From contig CM056574.1 in the NCBI GenBank assembly GCA_029721435.1, forward strand, positions 4,229,001 to 4,293,000: 64,000 nucleotides of DNA, written 5' to 3'. This document shows positions 51,846-61,429 of this stretch, piece after piece. Source of the stretch: Gymnothorax reevesii (lineage: Eukaryota; Chordata; Actinopteri; Anguilliformes; Muraenidae). Positions within the stretch are counted from its first letter, which is position 1. The number at the start of each line of letters is the position of its first letter. The position numbers and the translations under genes were made by a program. The notes under the pieces were generated by a model, which saw nothing but the letters and a program-made list of their open reading frames with translations, was not told where the DNA came from and searched no databases.

Positions 51846-53261
51846 ATGGAAGAAACGATAAACAAGGGTGATGCGGAGCCTGCCCCCGCATCCTCCGAGA
51901 GAGAAACAGAGTGGTACCTTCCACATCATGGGGTCTATCACCCTAGGAAACCTGAGAAGCTCAGAGTCGTCTTTGGCTGTGCAGACAAATTCCATGCGGT
52001 TTCGCTGAACGATACCCTGCTAACTGGGCCTGATCTCATAAATCCTCTAGTTGGAGTACTGTGCCGCTTCAGGAGAGAGCCTGTTGCTCTCATTTGTGAC
52101 ATTGAAAGAATGTTTTATCAGTTTTTTGTCACTCCTGAATTCAAAAACTACCTCAAGTTCCTCTGGTGGAAAGGTGGTGATATGAAGAATGAACCGCAGG
52201 AGTTCAGAATGGCTGTTCACCTCTTTGGAGCTGCCTCATCACCGGGATGCGCCAATTTTGGCTTAAAACATCTGGCACGGCAGTACAAAGCTGACTATCC
52301 TCTAGCAGCAACGTTTGTAGAGAAAAATTTTTATGTGGATGATGGACTAGTCAGCGTCCCATCCATCGATGATGCTAAGAGACTGATCACTGAGTCTCAA
52401 GAGTTGTGTAAGAGAGGAGGCCTACACCTTCATAAATTTAACTCAAATGAAGAAGCAGCCCTAACCTGTTTAAAACCCTCAGAAAGGGCAGCAAACATTG
52501 AGCATCTAAGTTTTGAGTCATTCCCATCTGAACGTGCTCTTGGTATTCAATGGGCGGTAAAAAATTATACTTTCAGCTTTGACATCAGCTTGAAAGATCA
52601 GTTACCAACCCGTCGCAGTTGCTTGTCTGTCATTGCTTCTCTTTATGATCCGCTTGGATTCATCGCCCCATTCAGCCTGAGTGGAAAAATTATCCCTCAG
52701 GAGCTTTGTCATAGAGGTAGAGGATGGGATGATCCGCTCCCAGATGACATGAAGCCACTGTGGGAGGAGTGGATGAGCAGTTTTCACAAGTTGAGAGAGC
52801 TCTCAATCCCAAGATGTTACCATCCACATGACTTTCATAACATTGTCAGAGTTGAGTTACACCATTTTTCAGATGCCAGCTGTGTGGGATATAGTGTATG
52901 TTCATATCTTAGACACCAAAATGACAAGAATGAAGTTCATTGCAGTCTTGTTTTGGCGAAAGCAAGGGTTGCACCCTCAAAAGTCACAAGTATCCCAAGA
53001 CTAGAGCTCATGGCAGCCGTGGTATCTACAAAGGTTGGCATCATGCTAAAAGGTGAACTTGACATGAAGATTGATCAAGAAGTTTTCTGGACAGACTCAC
53101 TAGTCGTGCTAGGCTACATCAATAATGATGCCCGTAGGTTTCACATATTTGTAGCAAACCGTGTTCAATTCATTAGAGATAACAGCAATCCCAGTCAGTG
53201 GCATTATGTAGACACTTCAGGAAATCCTGCCGATCATGCATCTAGAGGTCTTCGAGCTTAA
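51846..53261 (+). pseudogene. BEL/Pao pol: reverse transcriptase and RNase H
   Basis: An open frame of 471 codons. It starts inside the RT fingers: WYLPHHGVYHPRKPEKLRVV, then LNDTLLTGPDLINPLVGVL (motif A region), ALICDIERMFYQFFV (catalytic Asp), FGAASSPGCANFGLKH (motif B) and NFYVDDGLVSV (motif C, YVDD). The connection domain has SLYDPLGFIAPFSLSGK, and RNase H has LHHFSDASCVGYSVCSYLR, RLELMAAVVS and EVFWTDSLVVLGYI (Asp, Glu, Asp). This order and the YVDD box are typical for BEL/Pao. The N-terminus (protease, gag) is lost. Catalytic residues are all present, so the loss is recent or selective, but downstream the frame is broken. Confidence 0.9.
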
Positions 53262-53899
53262 GACTTTTATTCAACTTATTAGTTGAAAGGACCAACATTC
53301 CTATGGGAGAGGGAACTACAACTGAATTCCACTGTTCTGATGGCATTGCTCATTGGGGATCCTGAAGTGAAGACAATTCAGGTGCTTACAACTGAAGTCA
53401 GCCACATTAATGACGTCTGAGTCGGTTTTCCTCTTGGACTAGGCTTCTCAAGGTGGTTGCAAGAATCAGGTAGCTGAAGCCTACTCAAAGATACGGTGAC
53501 CATGTGACTGTTGAGGAGCATGAGCAAACTGCCAAGACTGTGATAAAAATTGTACAGCAGCAGGCCTTCCCCCATGAGCTCAAGATGCTCCAAAGTAAAA
53601 ATTTGCTTCCAAACTCAAGCTCCCTTTTTAGTCTTGATCCCATTTTGTCTGAAGAAATTCTCTGTGTTGGTGGGAGACTAAAAAACTCTTCTCTCGATCA
53701 CAAACTCAAGCATCCTGTCATCTTACCTAACAATAGTCACATCACTAAGCTGATTGTGTCTCACCATCATGCTAGGACAATGCATCAAGGTCGAGGTCAG
53801 ACACAAATGGAGATTAGGAATAATGGCTTCTGGGTTATTGGTGGGAGCAGGCTGATTGCTAAGGTCATACATAACTGTGTGTTTTGCCGCAAACTTTGA
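53262..53899 (+). pseudogene. BEL/Pao linker and integrase zinc-binding domain
   Basis: Between 53262 and 53500 the pol continues in shifted frames (LWERELQLNSTVLMALLIGD). The frame 53504-53899 has SEEILCVGGRLKNSSLDHKL, HPVILPNNSHITKLIVSHHH, HQGRGQTQMEIRNNGFWVIG and CVFCRKL, the HHCC zinc-binding domain of the integrase. A TGA follows CRKL and interrupts the link to the catalytic core. Confidence 0.85.
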
Positions 53900-53920
53900 C
53901 GACCAACAGAGAATCAGCGA

Positions 53921-54808
53921 ATGGCTGAACTCCCCAGAGAACGTGTTGAAGCCTCAGCGCCCTTCACGTACAGTGGCATGGACTGTTTTGGTCCATTCAT
54001 TGTGAAGAAAGCCCGAAAAGAGTGCAAAAGATATGGTTTGATTTTGACATGTTTGTACTCCAGAGCTGTCCATATCGAAATGCTTGATGATCTGTCAACA
54101 GACTCATTTATCAATTCATTGAGATGTGTCATTAGCCTTAGAGGTGCTGTTCGGCAATTGCACTGTGACCAAGGGTCTAATTTTGTGGGTGCTAGAAACC
54201 AGTTTAAGGAAACTCTCAAACAATTTGACACCAAGTCGCTTGAAATCTTCCTCACTGAGAAGCAATGTGAATTTGTCTTTAATGCCCCATCTGCCAGTCA
54301 TGCTGGCAACATTTGGGAAAGACAAATAAGAACCATCAGAAATGTGCTCAACGCCACCTTCGCACAGTGCCCAGGTCGATTAGATGAAGCTTCTCTTGGA
54401 ACACTGCTATATGAGGCCATGGCTATCGTCAACAGCCGCCCATTAACAGTGGATGGAATAAACGATCCTCAGGCCCTCGAACCTAAAACACCAAATCATC
54501 TCATAATGATGAAATCCAAAGTAGCTCTTCCTCCCCCTGGAGTATTTGTGAAAGAAGATTTGTATGCCACGAAGAGGTGGAGGAGAGTGCAGTATCTTAA
54601 AGAACAGTTCTGGGGTCGTTGGAAAAAAGAGTGTCCGTTGAACATATCCACAAGACAGAAATGGCACCTACCTCAGCGCAACCTTGTTGTGAATGATATT
54701 GTCATTATTAAAGATCAAAACCTCCCAAGAGGCCAGTGGCAATTGGGAAGAGTGGTTGAGGCTGTTCAAAACAGTGATGGCTTAGTTCGTCAAACATTTA
54801 GTCATTGA
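53921..54808 (+). pseudogene. BEL/Pao integrase core and C-terminus
   Basis: The 295-codon frame has the DDE core: FTYSGMDCFGPFIVKKARKE (first Asp), LHCDQGSNFVGARNQFKETL (second Asp) and HAGNIWERQIRTIRNVLNAT (Glu). The C-terminal part has WGRWKKECPLNIST, then VVNDIVIIKDQNLPRGQWQL, a chromo-like or SH3-like end. It joins cDNA to host DNA. The Met at the start lies inside the protein; the stop just before it (53897) separates it from the zinc-binding domain. Confidence 0.9.
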
Positions 54809-55008
54809 GAGGCCAATCCAAAAACTAGTGCTCCTTCTTGAGATTTGATTAGAACAAATTGATCAAAAGTGTGCACATAGTCGGTATGAAGTTGTTTGGT
54901 TACATCTCTGATACAAATGTTTGGGATAAGAAATCCTGTACAATTTCATTTACTCGCTGTATGTTTGTTCATTCATTGTCACAGGATTTGGTGGGAGTGT
55001 AAATTAAA

Positions 55009-55845
55009 TGTTTGTTCACGTTCCTTGGTGCACAGTTGTTGAGTGGTTTGTTTTTGGAACGCCACTGCGTATATGTGAGCGCTTTGATGCCATAGGGTAC
55101 TTTTTCCTCTTCCGGTGTCATGGTTTATATCAGGGGTCCCCAATCTTTCCCAGAAAGGGCCGGTGTGGGTGCAGGCTTTCACTGCAACCAAGCAGCTACA
55201 CACCTGATGCTACATATCAAGCTTATTTTGCAAAGAGTCCAGGGCTTCATTAGTCGCATCAGGTGTGGAATTGCTAAGTTGCAATGAAAGCCTGCACCCA
55301 CACCGGCCCTTTCTGGGAATGATTGGGGACCCCTGGTTTATATGGTACCAAGCGCGGTTCACCTTGCTGCACGGATATGCGCTAATCTATTTTAACTAAG
55401 GTAAAGTTGGACGGTTTCCTTTCCTTCTCTCTAAATATTGAGAAACGAATTGTGATGAGTAATTTTTTATTGTATCATTTGTGTGTCAACATTGTCAGAG
55501 TTCCAACAAAGAGTCGTTTGTTCTGCACAAGAGGGAGACCTGTTTCCATTTTGTGTATGCTAGCGCCCCTCGGAAGGCGGAATGAGGTATGGAGCGGTGT
55601 TGTGCATTTTTGCGCGCTTGTGTGATGAGTGGGTGAGTCCTTGTGACTAATTTGAGCGATGTATGGCAGTTTGAAGGTGCATTTTGTTTACATGATTATA
55701 CCAGAGATTACTATTTGAATGTGTGAAACTACAGCAAATGTTGTTATATTTGTCCTGTAGTTTTCACGGTGCAGACGATTTGAGTAATAAAGGCATCTGT
55801 TTGAAACCTGACGTCTGATCATTAAAATCCGAGTGGCTGCTACAA
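55009..55845 (+). repeat. BEL/Pao 3' LTR
   Basis: Begins TGTTTGTTCACGTTCCTTGG. Without the 213 bp added by the MITE insertion it would be about 624 bp. A purine-richer stretch (ATTTGGTGGGAGTGTAAATT) lies just before it and could contain the polypurine tract. It runs to about GCTACAAC at 55845. AATAAAGGCATC near 55787 could be a polyadenylation signal. Confidence 0.8.
55131..55335. mobile_element. hAT-type MITE (205 bp) in the BEL 3' LTR
   Basis: CAGGGGTCCCCAATC at the left and GATTGGGGACCCCTG at the right are inverted repeats that continue for about 55 bp (AGAAAGGGCCGGTGTGGGTG, AGGCTTTCA). It is flanked by GTTTATAT on both sides (55123-55130 and 55336-55343). An 8-bp target duplication and CAGGGG-type ends identify hAT. 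The 5' LTR has the uninterrupted site GGTTTATGTGGTACC. Confidence 0.9.
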
Positions 55846-56106
55846 CGACACCTATATCCTTCACCCTACTCCGCAATATTTCCACTAAACAATTTAAATT
55901 TCGATAATCAACTTCCACTAAACCCATTCTACAAAATTCCTTGAATTTCCTCCTCTTTAATATCACTTATCTCTAAAATCTCCCGAGCTGTGTGTATAAC
56001 CATCGTAATTCTCTCTGTTTTTGTGTCACTCTTTGGCACAATTTATCACCATCGCAATAAAAGCTAAAAACTTTTGCATGTCAACACACACTAACTGCTT
56101 ATCAGG
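55846..56106 (-). pseudogene. I-like LINE copy B: end of ORF1
   Basis: CCTATATCCTTCACCCTACT and the following sequence, read on the minus strand, gives the C-terminal part of ORF1 including CVDMQKFLAFIAMVINCAKE. It matches 13085-13345. It is cut at 56106 by an LTR insertion and its upstream part continues at 57645. Confidence 0.75.
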
Positions 56107-57644
56107 TGTTAAGGATACAAGAGGGAAAAAAAAAAGAAAGGGGAACTCGGAAATACTCGAAATACCTTGGAACACTTTACTTGAAACAGGAGGGAGACAC
56201 AAAAGGAGAGTGAGACGGCAGATGCGGGGATCCAAAATGATTATTTATTAAAATAAACCAGGGGGAAAAAAGGGGGCACTCCGGCCAACTAAAACACCGT
56301 GCCTCGCACTGATACAGGAGAACTCAGGAATCCAAAAACTCTAAAGAATACCATGGGGGCAGACTCGGGAACGAGGGACAGACTCGGAACTGGGACTCGG
56401 GAAGCTTGGGAACACTCACAAGACAAGACAGTTGGCACAACTGGCAGATGGCTAACTCGGGTAGCACAGCTGGCCAGGAGAAGGGTCAGAGAGAACATCA
56501 GGAGGGGGACAGACAGGACACAGGGCAGGCAGGAGGATCGCTGGGGCTCAGGGCAGGCAGGAGGATCGCTGGGGCTCAGGGCAGGCAGTAGGAGCGCTGG
56601 GGCTCAGGTCAGGCAGGAGGAACGCTGGGGCTCAGGGCAGGCTGGAGGAACGCTGGGGCTCAGGGCAGGCTGGAGGAACGCTGGGGCTCAGGGGACAGCA
56701 GGGCAGACTGGCACAGAGGGCAACTGGAGACGGTGGAGGCAGACTGGCACAAAGGGCACAGAAGACACTGGAGGAGACAGGGGGCACCAGGGGCTTGATG
56801 GCAGCAGGAAGGGCAGGCTGATCAGGGAAGGAGGCTGAACTGAGAACACAGAGAAAAACTGAGGGGACCAGAGGAGAAGTGCACAGGGCAGGGAGAGTGA
56901 GAGTGGGAATGCGAAGTCAGATCTGCTCGCGTGCAGAAACTGCTCAGATATATAGGGCAGGGGCACATAGACACAGGTGTTGAAACTTAATCTAATAAAC
57001 AAGGGGTGGAACATGAGGGAAACCAATTACATGAAAACAGATAAACATTAACACAGACAAGGATCACTAGACAATCCCAAAGATGGGATAAATAAACTGG
57101 ATAAAAAGACTCCTAAGTGTGCAGAAAAAGAGCTAGAACAGATTATAAGAATGCAGAGATTCTGCAGAAAACTTTAGCAAAGCCAGTGAACAGTAAAGCG
57201 AGGGGCGGAGCTAGAACAGAGCGACTGCTGAGAGATAATAAGTCAATTCGTAAGTGCAGCTATACAATCCCGGGTGCTCGTTAGTAGATTAGTATTATAT
57301 ACAAGGTTAGTTTGGTTAGTAATTTTAGAAAACAACAAACTGTTAGTAATGTTAGTATGTATAGAAAAGCAAGGGGAAACTAGTGAACGAGAACAGAAGG
57401 AAGGATGAAACCCAGAATCCATTAAATCACCCGAAACAGTGTCACAATCAATTAACACAGAAACTGCTACAAACAATGACGCAACCGGGGATAAAGCAAA
57501 GACAGTACATGGGTAAAACGTGGACTGGTCTACACAGGAGAGGAATGAAATGTGAACACTAAGACATGGACTAAAAAACTGACATACCAAAATGATAGAA
57601 ACCTAAAATTGACTAACCAGACACTCAGACCACGGAACACAACA
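56107..57644. mobile_element. 1538-bp solo LTR (or LTR-type element) in I-like ORF1
   Basis: Ends are TGTTAAGG and CACAACA (TG...CA), flanked by TCAGG on both sides (56102-56106 and 57645-57649), the 5-bp duplication expected of LTR retrotransposons. The ORF1 frame rejoins exactly across it (GQHSPD then PDKQLVCVD, with the duplicated bases). No internal pol genes. A 28-bp minisatellite occupies 56523-56690. The frames over this region (56299-56838 and others) come from the minisatellite and are not genes. Confidence 0.85.
56523..56690. repeat. Six-copy 28-bp minisatellite
   Basis: GGGCAGGCAGGAGGATCGCT with GGGGCTCA repeats six times without gaps at 56523, 56551, 56579, 56607, 56635 and 56663. 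Later units read AGGAACGCT. Lies in the solo LTR. Confidence 0.9.
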
Positions 57645-58600
57645 TCAGGACTGTGTTGTCCTTTCTCTTTCATTTCAATTGTGCCCATTTCTTTCCTCAC
57701 TGATTTCTTCTCGAGCCTCACCGTCTTTGTAGCCTCCACATATGATATTTTACTCTGTATCCTAGACTGTTCAACTTCAATTTCTAATTCTCTGCGTTTA
57801 CATTGTTTTGCCCCCGCTTCATGGTTTCCTCCGCAGTGATAGCAAACAGTCTTCTCTTTTGTTAAATCACAACACTCTTCTGAGCACCCCTCTTTACCAC
57901 ATCTTCTACACCAATACTTCTCATTTTTGCACACTGCTACAACATGACCATAACCTTGGCACCAATAACAACAAAGGGGAGCTCTTTCAAACACCCACAC
58001 CCTGTAACTCAGGTAATGAATTAAAATTCATTCTGGCAACTCATTTTCAAACTCTAGGAGCACCGCCATACTCTCTTGTTTACTCCCATTTCTATAGCTA
58101 TGTAATCGCCTCGTGGTACAAACTCCTTCTACTTCCAAAAAATCATCTGGATTCACCGCCAAAGAAACCCCTTTTATAACTGCCTTTGCTTTCGGCTGTC
58201 CTTTCAGAGAAAAACACTTTACTGGGCTATTGCCAAATACTTTTATTTTTCGCGCCTTTTCCATTTGTCTTTTTGCTACACATTCCACAGTCATTGTTCC
58301 ACTTCTCCCCATCCTCACGGACTTAACATCTCCAATCTCTTTCTTGACAAATTTTCCAACTTGATGACTATCACAGAACACTCGGTTGACTTCCCAACTC
58401 TCTCCGACTGCCTTAAAGCCAAAAACAAAAATCTCTTCATTTATTTCATTCTCAAATCCCTTTTTCCTTTTCTTGATCCTTTATCTCCTACTTCACGCTC
58501 CATTTGCTTTCTCCCGGATTTTATTTCTCTCCTCGTTCAAAATCAGCGCCAAGCCTCATTCAATCTTTTCCCGATCTACAGTCTGCCTAGTCAGACCATA
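57645..58600 (-). pseudogene. I-like LINE copy B: ORF1 with zinc knuckles
   Basis: Frame 58381-58028 encodes QVGKFVKKEIGDVKSVRMGR, then VKCFSLKGQPKAKAVIKGVS and EVEGVCTTRRLHSYRNGSKQ. A stop (TGA at about 58026) follows ELPE. The next frame 58000-57530 carries CYWCQGYGHVVAVC, CRRCGKEGCSEECC and CYHCGGNHEAGAKQCKR and RIQSKISYVEATKTVRLEKK. The 3' remainder is at 55846-56106 across the LTR. Same protein family as 48960-49996. Confidence 0.85.
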
Positions 58601-58675
58601 GAGATATACAGTAGCCCAGTTGGGTTTAAGACCGGAATTCCGCACACGCACGCCCAATATAGCTGATGTGGGGCA

Positions 58676-58802
58676 AAAGGAAATTTGGGGTGCGTTCCAG
58701 CGCATCTCAAAGTAAGCCGACTGCACGAGATTCTTGAAAAATTAGGCGAGAATCTTGCTGAAGTTGCGCGATAAGTCCTCCAAACCCTGCGATAGCTGCA
58801 GC
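58676..58802. repeat. Foldback repeat, left arm (second copy)
   Basis: GGGGTGCGTTCCAGCGCATC, AGTAAGCCGACTGCACGAGA and GAATCTTGCTGAAGTTGCGC match the left arm of 18376-18590. The right arm is at 60854-60960 (GGGCTTATTGCACGACTTCG, GCCGGCTTACTTTGAGACGC, ACTCGAACGCACCC). The two are separated by the hAT element. Confidence 0.85.
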
Positions 58803-59131
58803 CAGGGCCGTCGACAGGGGGGGACAAACGGGTATGTTGTCCCGGGCCCAGACATATAGGGGGGCCCAGAACTGGTCCTTCATGAAGATACGATTAATCA
58901 TTCTGTTTAATTTCAAAATGTGTTGATTTGGGGGTGAATTGTGATATATTTGCATTCAATAAATGATTTCTGGTTCTTTTGCCTGTATTGTCCTCGAAAA
59001 TAGAGTCAAGAACACCCCTATATCACCCATAATGCAGAAATGGTTTGGTCTTTGATTAAAGCATAAAAAAGCGCGGCACTATTTGATCACACGGCTTCGG
59101 CAATAAGCCTGCGTGCTCGCTTGCCAACAAC

Positions 59132-59264
59132 ATGCACAAATCAGGAGCACAGAAAAGAAAAGACAAGAGAAAAAGAGAGGAAGAAGCAAAGAGCCTCAGG
59201 GGCTCACTCCATAAATATTTTAAAAAAGATTCAGATAATGCAGCAGGTGGGACAGCTGAGCCAG
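59132..59264 (+). pseudogene. hAT transposase first exon
   Basis: MHKSGAQKRKDKRKREEEAK, then SLRGSLHKYFKKDSDNAAGG and TAEPG, followed by a GTAAAG donor at 59265. A short, basic SGAQKRK-like N-terminus is common in vertebrate hAT-type transposase genes. No later exon with a BED finger or catalytic core is found before the right end, so the element is nonautonomous. Confidence 0.65.
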
Positions 59265-59783
59265 GTAAAGGAAACTTTTTTTTCGAGCCTCGTAATGTAG
59301 CCTAACCCGTACGTGCGATGCGCCATTCATAGTTGGAGATAGCAAGATACACAGAGTGAAGAATGATCTGCACACATGCACAGGCCATTGGATTATTTCA
59401 TAAACATATCAATTTAAAAACACTGTGTTGCATATGTCTTATTGAAGTCAAGAATATGCACATTAGGCCTATGCCCGCAATCATATCCTAATGTTTCAGG
59501 CACGTTATCTGCACTCCGATTAGCTAGTGGAATGCTGCCTCTTGTTAATCAAATCTTATTTCGTTGGAAATCAGCCCGTGTAGACATGGCGGCATTTGAA
59601 ATTGCTCCTAGGTAGGCCTAAAGTTTAATGTAAAAAAACGGGCTTTAAATTTGGTGTTCTGTTAACGATTAAACTTTAGTGTAGACTGGATACCCTTCAA
59701 ATAAGTCCATGATTCCAGAAAAATGATAACCAGGCGCAGACTGAAAAGCGCAGTCAATGAAACTAGCCCAAGAAGCTCTAAAC

Positions 59784-59911
59784 CAGGGGTCGGCAACCCG
59801 CGGCTCTAGAGCCGCATGCGGCTCTTTAGCGCTGCCCTAATGGCTCCCTGGAGCTTTTTCAAAAAAGTTTGAAAATGGAAAAAGATGGGGGAGGGAAATA
59901 TATTTTTTGTT

Positions 59912-59942
<31 letters not shown>

Positions 59943-59945
59943 TTT
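59784..59945 (+). mobile_element. Left end of another hAT-like repeat plus (TTTA)n
   Basis: CAGGGGTCGGCAACCCGCGG followed by CTCTAGAGCCGCATGCGGCT and CTTTAGCGCTGCCCTAATGG is the start of a hAT-like family common in vertebrates. A (TTTA)n microsatellite runs at 59914-59944. The right end was not found. Confidence 0.65.
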
Positions 59946-60795
59946 TATTCAAGTATGGCTTTGCGTTGTTAAAACATCATGCGAAGCACACGCAAGGGAT
60001 TTTCGTCTTTACACACTATAGGCAGACCTACCCGATAGTTGCCCGAATTAAGGGTTCAGCTTCGGGACAAAAAAAAAATATTTCTTTCTATTTGAGGCAA
60101 AAGTCATGAATAAAAACGTGTTGAAAAATGGTCTGAAATTACAAATTAAACGAAACAATTGTAAAATAATCCACAAGACAAATCAAAAGTTTTAAATCAG
60201 TCATCACTTTTTTCAGTAGGCCTATCAGACAATAGCCGCCCTCTTGTTCTGACAGGTGTTGAAGCTGTTTTCTGCTTCTTCCACTCCCTCACCCTTATGA
60301 GGTCCACAGAAAAATACCTCAGCATATTTCACAACTGACCTCTTAAATTTTATATCGTCATTTTTATTCTTTCGCTTTCGTGTCAACTGACGATGACTCT
60401 GACGTAAGCGACGTACCGGTAGAAGAGGAAGCGGCGCATTGTCCACCTTTGGAGTTGGCGGAGTTGTTCAGAAATGACGATTTTGATTTCGAAGACTTCT
60501 TTGGATTTAGTGATTAGGAGTGACACTGATTGTTTGGTTGTAGCATGTTCTATATGCGACAGTTATTTGAATAACTCTTACCGTAATATGTTACGTTAAC
60601 ATAGCCTACCATGTTGAAATAAAACGGTTTAAATATGTAAATATGTTGAAATGTTGAAATAAAATGGTTCACTGGTTAAATGGGTTTGGAATACCTGTTA
60701 TTTAAGCATTGGAGTGAGTAGAGACGGATAAAAGGGGTTTTGGGTGGTTACTGTGTGGCGGTGTGTATGTGTGCGGGAAAGTTGGGGGGGGGGGC
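59946..60795 (+). other. hAT interior with an unassigned acidic coding tail
   Basis: A plus-strand frame at about 60390-60516 encodes DDDSDVSDVPVEEEAAHCPP, LELAELFRNDDFDFEDFFGF and SD-stop. It looks like the acidic C-terminus of a transposon protein, but I cannot name it. Downstream CATGTTGAAATAAAACGG has polyadenylation-like AATAAA. No catalytic domain upstream. Confidence 0.35.
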
Positions 60796-60853
60796 CCACT
60801 CAGGTGATGTTGTCCCGGGCCCAGCCAAAGCTGTCAACGGCCCTGGCTGCAGC

Positions 60854-61204
60854 CATTGTAGGGTTTGAAGGGCTTATTGCACGACTTCGGCAAGATTCTC
60901 GCATAGTTTTTCGGGAATCTCGCGCAGCCGGCTTACTTTGAGACGCACTCGAACGCACCCATAGTGGTTATTTGTTGCGTTGAAGGGTGCATAAACCGAT
61001 GTCATAAACACGGTGATATTAGGTATTTTTGTGTTCCCCGTGGCTGGAGACAATGACAGGCGTGGATTCAAGATATAAACCGGAAGAACTTTGTCCCGAA
61101 TGATCACACTAGAGTTTGCATTGCTCATTTCGTCAGGGCTGGCCCGACTTCGTTGACCCAAATAACGTATCCCTACAAACAACAGTATCTCACACTGACG
61201 CAAG
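60854..61204 (+). pseudogene. THAP-domain-like exon, copy 2, with the foldback right arm
   Basis: After the right foldback arm (60854-60960) a frame gives VVICCVEGCINRCHKHGDIR, YFCVPRGWRQ, a stop (TGA at about 61048), then QAWIQDINRKNFVPNDHTRV and CIAHFVRAGP. All four C2CH ligands are present (Cys-x4-Cys, Cys-x2-His), unlike copy 1. The tail YLTLTQAKRKK matches copy 1. Same caution on identity: a THAP fold is inferred from motif spacing and the NF-P signature. Confidence 0.6.
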
Positions 61205-61429
61205 CTAAAAGAAAAAAGTGATCTGATCGGAGAAATACAGTAAAGGTTCTACAGTAAAGGTTCTAATTGATTTGGAAGGGGAAAAAAACTGAAAACAGGA
61301 CATCAAGCAACAAACAAACAAAAACAAAGACAGTAGGAGAGAGAGAAAGAAAAAAAACAACTTGGCCAAAAAAAAAATACAACAACAAAACAAAACGCGC
61401 TGCTGAATACCCCACGGCCTGGACATGAT

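Larger units (their letters stand above)
50163..55845 (+). mobile_element. BEL/Pao LTR retrotransposon, nested in an I-like LINE
   Basis: Two similar direct LTRs (50163 and 55009) bracket a pol region with BEL/Pao-type reverse transcriptase, RNase H and integrase. gag and protease are missing and replaced by unrelated sequence (50700-51840). GACA precedes the left LTR and follows the right LTR (55846-55849), a candidate 4-bp target duplication. The flanks are I-like LINE sequence that is continuous elsewhere. The 3' LTR carries a hAT-type MITE. Confidence 0.85.
58803..60845 (+). mobile_element. hAT transposon, internally deleted (2043 bp)
   Basis: CAGGGCCGTCGACAG at the left and GCTGTCAACGGCCCTG at the right are inverted repeats, flanked by GCTGCAGC at 58795-58802 and 60846-60853 (8-bp duplication). 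A further CCCGGGCCCAG palindrome lies inside both ends. A first coding exon is present at 59132-59264. The rest of the transposase is missing. A second hAT-like terminus is nested at 59784. Confidence 0.9.

Noticed and set aside
56299..56838. A 179-aa Gly/Arg-rich frame as a gene
   Set aside because: It is generated by the 28-bp minisatellite inside a solo LTR; a unit of 28 bp shifts frame each repeat and the protein has no domain.
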